Shown here: positions 59,131-64,000 of the stretch, piece after piece | Layout of the letters: each line of letters starts with the position of its first letter | Numbering within the stretch: the first letter of the stretch is position 1 | Notes under the pieces: model-generated | What the model was told of the DNA's origin: nothing | Seen by the model: only the letters and a program-made list of their open reading frames with translations | Databases searched by the model: none | Assembly: GCF_000003815.2 (NCBI RefSeq) | Contig: NC_049979.1 | Location: 26,615,248-26,679,247, forward strand | DNA: 64,000 bases | Direction of reading: 5' to 3' | DNA from: Branchiostoma floridae | Taxonomy: Eukaryota > Chordata > Leptocardii > Amphioxiformes > Branchiostomatidae | Program-made: the position numbers and the translations under genes

Positions 59131-60040
59131 AAGCTACATGTGATCACATATTCTTCATCAGCATCACAGCGGCTTTTGAAACCACCAATTAACATCTCTC
59201 GATTTTGTTGAAGTTAGGCAATGCATTTTGTTAAACAAAATCTCTGCAACAAACAAAGAAATACGCCAAATATTATTTCTCAAGCAACTGGGTATGATTT
59301 ATTTGGAAACGGTCAGACATTTCAGGTACAATCCACTACCTTTCCGGCGTCAGTTTATTTTTATACCCTAAATATGAATTAGTATGCATGGAGGTCTAAC
59401 TTTTATCGACTAAACCAACCAACCAACCAATTTAGTTTTGATGGCAAGGTGATGCCAATATCGCTTCGTACTAAGACCAAGTATGTTATATTGATAAGAA
59501 CACAATTGGTACTCTACTCTTATGTTGTATTTCTCTAACTTTCCATAAACCTACAGAGTGGTATTGCACAGCATTTTACTTAAGTTTTACTGAGCCGTGT
59601 ATGTCTATTGAGTCGGAGAGAAATAAAACAATATTGTTTCATAACTTCCTCATATTGTACTGTAGATTTACAAGAACTAGTTCACCTATATCTGTAGAAT
59701 TTAAAAAGAATGTATTTGGGAATAACAAGTCCACGGACGGTGCAATATTTTGCAAATAACTGACATATTTTGAAAACAACGCCTATATGTTACCGCGTGG
59801 ATAAAGGTGAACTGGCGTTACTTGTGTGTTTATAATATGCATAACCTTTGGATGTTTGGCGTTAAATTCACAGGTACTCAAAGCTACAAAACAGTTCAGA
59901 TGTTGCGTCCTTTACACAAATCGAGAACATTTCCTTCTTTTTATTAGAGTGTTTTTTCAGAACAATACAGTGAACATGAAAATGCTTTGTAATAGGGGCC
60001 TATGTTGTCCATGTCGTAATTATGTGACCGCATGTAGCTC
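59131..60040. other. Spacer between tRNA-His copies, with a MITE end
   Basis: AT-rich. The segment 59725-59816 ends in GTGGATAAAGGTGAACTGG and matches the right end of the TTATCC MITE family. Otherwise nothing recognised. Confidence 0.5.
59725..59816. mobile_element. Right-end fragment of the TTATCC MITE family
   Basis: CCACGGACGGTGCAA followed by GTTACCGCGTGGATAAAGGT, then GAACTGGCGTTAC, as in the copies at 24.0 and 43.4 kb. Confidence 0.55.
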
Positions 60041-60112
60041 GCCGTGATCGTCTAGTGGTTAGGACATTGCGTTGTGGCCGCAATAACCCAGGTTCGAATC
60101 CTGGTCACGGCA
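60041..60112 (+). tRNA. tRNA-His (GTG) copy B
   Basis: 72 nt with a full cloverleaf: acceptor GCCGTGA/TCACGGC, D arm GTC/GAC, anticodon stem TTGCG/CGCAA around TTGTGGC (anticodon GTG), T arm CCAGG/CCTGG with TTCGAAT, and A73. The 3' CCA and the G-1 typical of tRNA-His are added after transcription in eukaryotes. A 37-nt trailer follows before a T-run. The 5' flank CGCATGTAGCTC is shared with copy C. Confidence 0.95.
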
Positions 60113-60149
60113 ATAGCGGTGAGGCGTTATTGTCACGGCAGTGTGGTCC
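60113..60149 (+). ncRNA. Conserved 3' trailer of tRNA-His copy B
   Basis: 37 nt between the tRNA and the T-run, nearly identical in all three copies. It contains TCACGGCA, a repeat of the tRNA's own 3' acceptor strand plus A73, and GTTATTG, complementary to CAATAAC within the tRNA. Confidence 0.6.
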
Positions 60150-60155
60150 TTTTTT
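60150..60155 (+). terminator. Pol III T-run after tRNA-His copy B
   Basis: Six T directly after the conserved trailer; none occurs between the tRNA and this point. Confidence 0.7.
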
Positions 60156-60811
60156 ATTCCTCTAGTTATGTTTTAAGAGAGAAGACAATGACAGAAACAT
60201 TGTCGCAAGTGTAAGAGATAGGAGAAATACGTTACATGGTTCCTTGACACACAAGAAATCATTGTCGTTCTAAAGGTACAGCCAGGTGCGCCACCTTGCG
60301 ATTCATGATAGCACGTCACTAGTGGCAGGTGCATCCTTTATTTGAGACCTGCAATAATTTTTGAGAACCTTACTGCACAACTTAGACTCTGGTGGATTTT
60401 GGGGTTAACTAGCAATTCAATGAATAATGTACGACTTTGACTGAGCTTCTAACAAAACCTTACAGTACAATTTTTGCAAGTTATTTTGCACAACGGCATG
60501 CATGTACTTGATATCTTGATACAAGGGAATGATGAACTACATTTCGATGTGAAGCCATCATGTAGAAAGTTTACCCGCACATCTAAGGCAAAAAATCAGA
60601 AGAGGATATAGAAGGTGCAAATATGATAACTTGTTCAGCATAGTTTCCTTAGGCACAAAAAACCTTATTTTCATTATCAACAGACGTTTCGACAACCTAC
60701 GTCAATAAAGGTTAGACATCCAGGAAGATATGTTAAAGCTCAAGCAACTGGATATGATTTTAGAAACGGTACCGGTCAGACTTTTCATGTGCAATCCACT
60801 ACCTAAATGAT
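60156..60811. other. Non-coding stretch with a TTCTTAGG MITE end
   Basis: The segment 60648-60710 (TTCCTTAGGCACAAAAAACC, then TTTCGACAACCT) matches the left end of the element at 1304-1507. Nothing else recognised. Confidence 0.45.
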
Positions 60812-60950
60812 GCGTATGTGTGTGTGCGTGTGTGCGTGTGTGTGTTGTGTGTGTGTGTGTGTACATGTGTGTACGTGTGTATGTTGTGTGTTGTTGGTTC
60901 CTGATGATCTGGCGCAGATATGGGGGGGGGGGGCAAGAAAAAGATGGTCC

Positions 60951-61034
<84 letters not shown>
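60812..61034. repeat. (GT)n microsatellite in two blocks
   Basis: GT repeats at about 60812-60892 (interrupted) and 60953-61033 (nearly pure), separated by a unique segment with a G10 run. Cys/Val and His/Thr ORFs across it are artefacts. Confidence 0.97.
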
Positions 61035-61036
<2 letters not shown>

Positions 61037-61125
61037 TACGCAAGATCTTATCAAGACCTATCTACATGCCAAATGTCAAGACAATCCACACAGACATTCT
61101 CGAGTTATTGTGTCTACAGACGGAC
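61035..61125 (+). repeat. Dispersed module, copy 3
   Basis: ATCAAGACCTATCTACATGC, then AGACAATCCACACAGACATT and CTCGAGTTAT, followed by GACGGACAGACAGACACAC. It abuts the GT tract. Confidence 0.6.
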
Positions 61126-62136
61126 AGACAGACACACGATCAAACGAACGCTTTCGAAAACATAAACCATGCCGAAGGTAATTGTACATGACTTATGAAA
61201 TACAACGTTAAAGGTACTTTTTGTTATTTGGTAGCCGCATTTTGTTCAAGATCTTCCACATAATGACATGTAAAGCTACGGTTGTCGTCGTCGCACTTTC
61301 TGCACTGTTTCTGTTTTTACATGTCTAACGGTAGACACGCATCGGTGAGGAAACTTTGTGTCCGCTAAAATTAAAAAGTAACGTCGACAACACCACCGTG
61401 GTATTTCTGATGAAAGGGAATTTAATCTACTAGTGATATCAGACTGAGAAAAGATATGAACGAATTTCATACACTATATCGATCCAATGAATACGTCTGA
61501 GCAAGGACGTTACATCAACTGATATAACGTCCTTGGTCTGAGGAGTACTGGTAACTTGGCGGTATTGAAGCGCCGACTAGTAATCCAAGGCGGCATTGCA
61601 GCATTGGATTGTCCGTTGGCATATACTAGTAATCAATCCTAATATAGTAATATAGCGGCGCCCGTCGATACTAGTGAGTGTCTAATAGGTTAACGTAACG
61701 CTATTGAGAACTTGTATCAATGACTCAAAAATTAAAAGGATAAAAAGGAAAAATCATGAGTTTCAAGTACTACTACATGTAGTATATCGTAATTCTATTT
61801 ACTTTACTTGTATCATTCGTATTGCTGCCCCCCCCCCGAATCTAATATATCAAACAACAGTCTACAAACGAGCTCTTTTTAACTAAAGAACAGTGTCTGC
61901 AAATTTTCATTATGTTGACTTTTTAGAAGCATTCTTTTTCAGTCATGTCTTACGTTTTTTTACAAGGTGACATTACGTTTCTTAGAGCAGATTTCTTATA
62001 TATATCACAAAATGTGTACAACGGGCAGCTTTTTTTATCGGAAAGATGCATTTCTCGAGTTTTTTTTACAGTAATTCTGTTGATGAAATGTATTTCTACC
62101 ACACGGTGTCAAAAGCCATAATTATGCACCCCATAT
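61126..62136. other. Non-coding stretch
   Basis: Holds the small hairpin at 61502-61535 and a C-run near 61830. No gene recognised. Confidence 0.45.
61502..61535. repeat. 11-bp inverted repeat CAAGGACGTTA, 12-nt loop
   Basis: CAAGGACGTTA and TAACGTCCTTG are exact reverse complements. They match the palindrome arm at 4090-4113. Confidence 0.6.
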
Positions 62137-62146
62137 CTGCTTGGAG
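62137..62146. mobile_element. Solo CTGCTTGGAG transposon end
   Basis: A lone copy of the 10-mer terminal repeat with flanking ATAT/ATTAG, similar to the right end at 58328. No partner nearby. Confidence 0.35.
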
Positions 62147-62202
62147 ATTAGCTAACAAGAGCGTTTACAATGCGGCGAAGGTCATGTGATCGCATGTAGC
62201 TC

Positions 62203-62274
62203 GCCGTGATCGTCTAGTGGTTAGGACATTGCGTTGTGGCCGCAATAACCCAGGTTCGAATCCTGGTCACGGCA
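62203..62274 (+). tRNA. tRNA-His (GTG) copy C
   Basis: 72 nt, identical by eye to copy B through the whole tRNA, with a 36-nt trailer (62275-62310) and nine T at 62311-62319. About 2.1 kb from copy B in the same orientation. Intact cloverleaf. Confidence 0.95.
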
Positions 62275-62310
62275 ATAGCGGTGAGGCGTTATTGTCACGG
62301 CAGTGTGGTC

Positions 62311-62319
62311 TTTTTTTTT
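62311..62319 (+). terminator. Pol III T-run after tRNA-His copy C
   Basis: Nine T directly following the conserved trailer. Confidence 0.7.
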
Positions 62320-64000
62320 GTTCAAATCCATGTTTTGTTCTTGATTGCGATCTTCAAAAAGGGGTCGGTTTATAGGGAAATTAATTTTCTTTTTTCTAAG
62401 ATTTCGTACGAAGAGATCTGACAAATACAGCTAAAACTATTGAAAAGGGCTTATAATGTAATAATATAAAGATATAGTGTCATTTTTTGACGTCAATTTT
62501 GCTGTATATAACAAATATGGAAGCAGACAGTACTATTTTTTAGCCATGCTTTCTGTTGCATTTTTGTTGTATAACAAAGTTTTCTTAGAACGACTTTTTT
62601 TAGATCCAGGCAATAAAATCACATAGAAAGAAAGTTTATTTGCAAGTTCTTGCTCAAGAGCTAATTGCAACAAGGAACATACAGAATATGTACTAAACAT
62701 ACAGAAAATAAAAGACATTGGTATAGATAACAAACATATTGGGTTTGACTTCTTTCTGGAAGCAGTGGAAGACGTGTCCACTTTTTCTATAATGTGTGGG
62801 TTATGTGATAGTTTTGTTTTCGTCAGTAAACGTTTGAAAATTTTTGTGGGTTTTGTAGGCCTCTTCGAATAGCTCTTTTCTTTCCCGGTCGTTAGAAAGG
62901 CAAGCAGTTAGAAATAAAATGTATGTCGTCTTCCACTGGTTTTGAAATACAATTATAGTTACAGTTTCTTTCGCCCACACGTAGATTTTTGTACCGCCCT
63001 TTCTCACATTCAAGGGGGTGGGCGCTAATTCTAAGTTTGCACATTGCCAATCAATCACATAAATGACGTCGAGTACGAATACAACATTTTCTGACAATTC
63101 TGACAAAAACAAGGTCAAACGTCAAATTATAGTCAATCAGTCTTTTCTTCGCAGACGAAATAAAAATTTAAGAGGTGCGTTTTCTGTCACATCGTCTTTG
63201 TTTTGTCCCTCATATTTGCAGTTTATGGCAACATAGTCCACTGAATTTTTTTCCCGAAGCCCGCTTGGTTTGTGTTTAACTACACACACACACCGTCATA
63301 GACACAATGTCATAGGTCACATGTGAGCGTGTAACAGACAAAATATCCTTGTGACAGTTGTACAAATTAGAGTCAAGAAAAAAATGTCTTTTGACCTTTT
63401 GCTTTCCACGGGTCAGAGCCTTTGCCGGGGGGGGGGGGGCTGGTATGTCAATGAATCATTTTCTGTCTCAGGGGGTGTTGATTTGATTATATGGAAGACA
63501 CCTTATGGGGGTCTCAGAACTGATGCGAGCGTGCGATTAGAAAAAGATTGTCAAAGTTATCATGAAATCTACTTGGCCTGGAAGGTTGACGAAAATGACA
63601 CATTTTTGTTCTTGCAAATCTTCTTCTCTGACTTTTGAATTGACTTCGGCATTCTACACATTAGTGCCCGTTTTCTGACATATCAGTATTCTGATATTTT
63701 TGCAACTTAACAGCATATGCGTGTTAATTATGTAGCAGCTTTGTTCGATAATATAGATGCAGAATGGTCAAAAACTTTTTTGAAATAAACGAAAATTGAG
63801 GTGAGCGGTTGATGTCATCCATACAGTCAAATCAACAAGGCCTTAGATAACGTTTATGTCGTCCTTTCTTTCCACAAAAATATATCAACATTGATATATA
63901 TATATATTCATTTTTTAGATATTCAAATCTTAAATTTCTTTTCACAATTTTTTTGAAAGGTTTATTCTATACTAGAGAGAGACGAGCTTTCCAAGATCCC
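62320..64000. other. AT-rich non-coding stretch to window end
   Basis: No gene recognised. A G-run near 63428 and an (AT)n tract at about 63894-63908 are the only notable features. A 105-aa minus-strand ORF (62801-63118) has no domain. Confidence 0.45.

Noticed and set aside
60702-61181. His/Thr and Cys/Val ORFs
   Set aside because: Translation of a (GT)n microsatellite.

Overview
The window looks like nuclear DNA of an invertebrate chordate, most likely an amphioxus (Branchiostoma). This is an inference from three things: a two-exon NK2-class homeobox gene of the Nkx2.2 type, an intact CR1/L2-like non-LTR retrotransposon carrying a 2A-like peptide and a PHD finger, and dense small inverted-repeat elements and minisatellites. 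No operons or prokaryotic signals are present. Two runs of N (100 and 192 bases) are assembly gaps.

Layout. 0-8 kb: a three-unit tandem repeat of about 450 bp interrupted by a small inverted-repeat element, two gaps, a 37-bp minisatellite and an eight-unit array of about 115 bp. 8-17 kb: non-coding DNA with non-LTR 3' tails, a mariner-like non-autonomous element and a CpG-rich patch near 12 kb. 17.1-19.2 kb: the only recognisable cellular protein gene, Nkx2.2, on the minus strand, with one 332-nt intron. 19.2-53 kb: a long stretch without recognised genes, containing MITE-like elements, two long near-perfect hairpins, a tRNA-derived SINE present once interrupted and once whole, microsatellites and several tandem arrays. 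53.8-57.4 kb: the non-LTR retrotransposon (+). 57.4-64 kb: three copies of a tRNA-His unit (one on the minus strand, with a 2-nt insertion), more inverted-repeat elements and a large (GT)n tract.

How it works together. The window reads as the regulatory territory of a developmental transcription factor. Nkx2.2 acts in ventral neural and endodermal patterning in chordates, and such genes often sit in gene-poor DNA. A perfect 9-mer match to the Gli consensus lies about 2 kb upstream of the start codon, which is suggestive but weak. The retrotransposon and the many small DNA elements are independent passengers, several nested inside one another, so their relative ages can be read. The least expected observations are the 2A-like/PHD N-terminus of the retrotransposon and the tRNA-His units, whose conserved 3' trailer repeats the tRNA's own acceptor strand.
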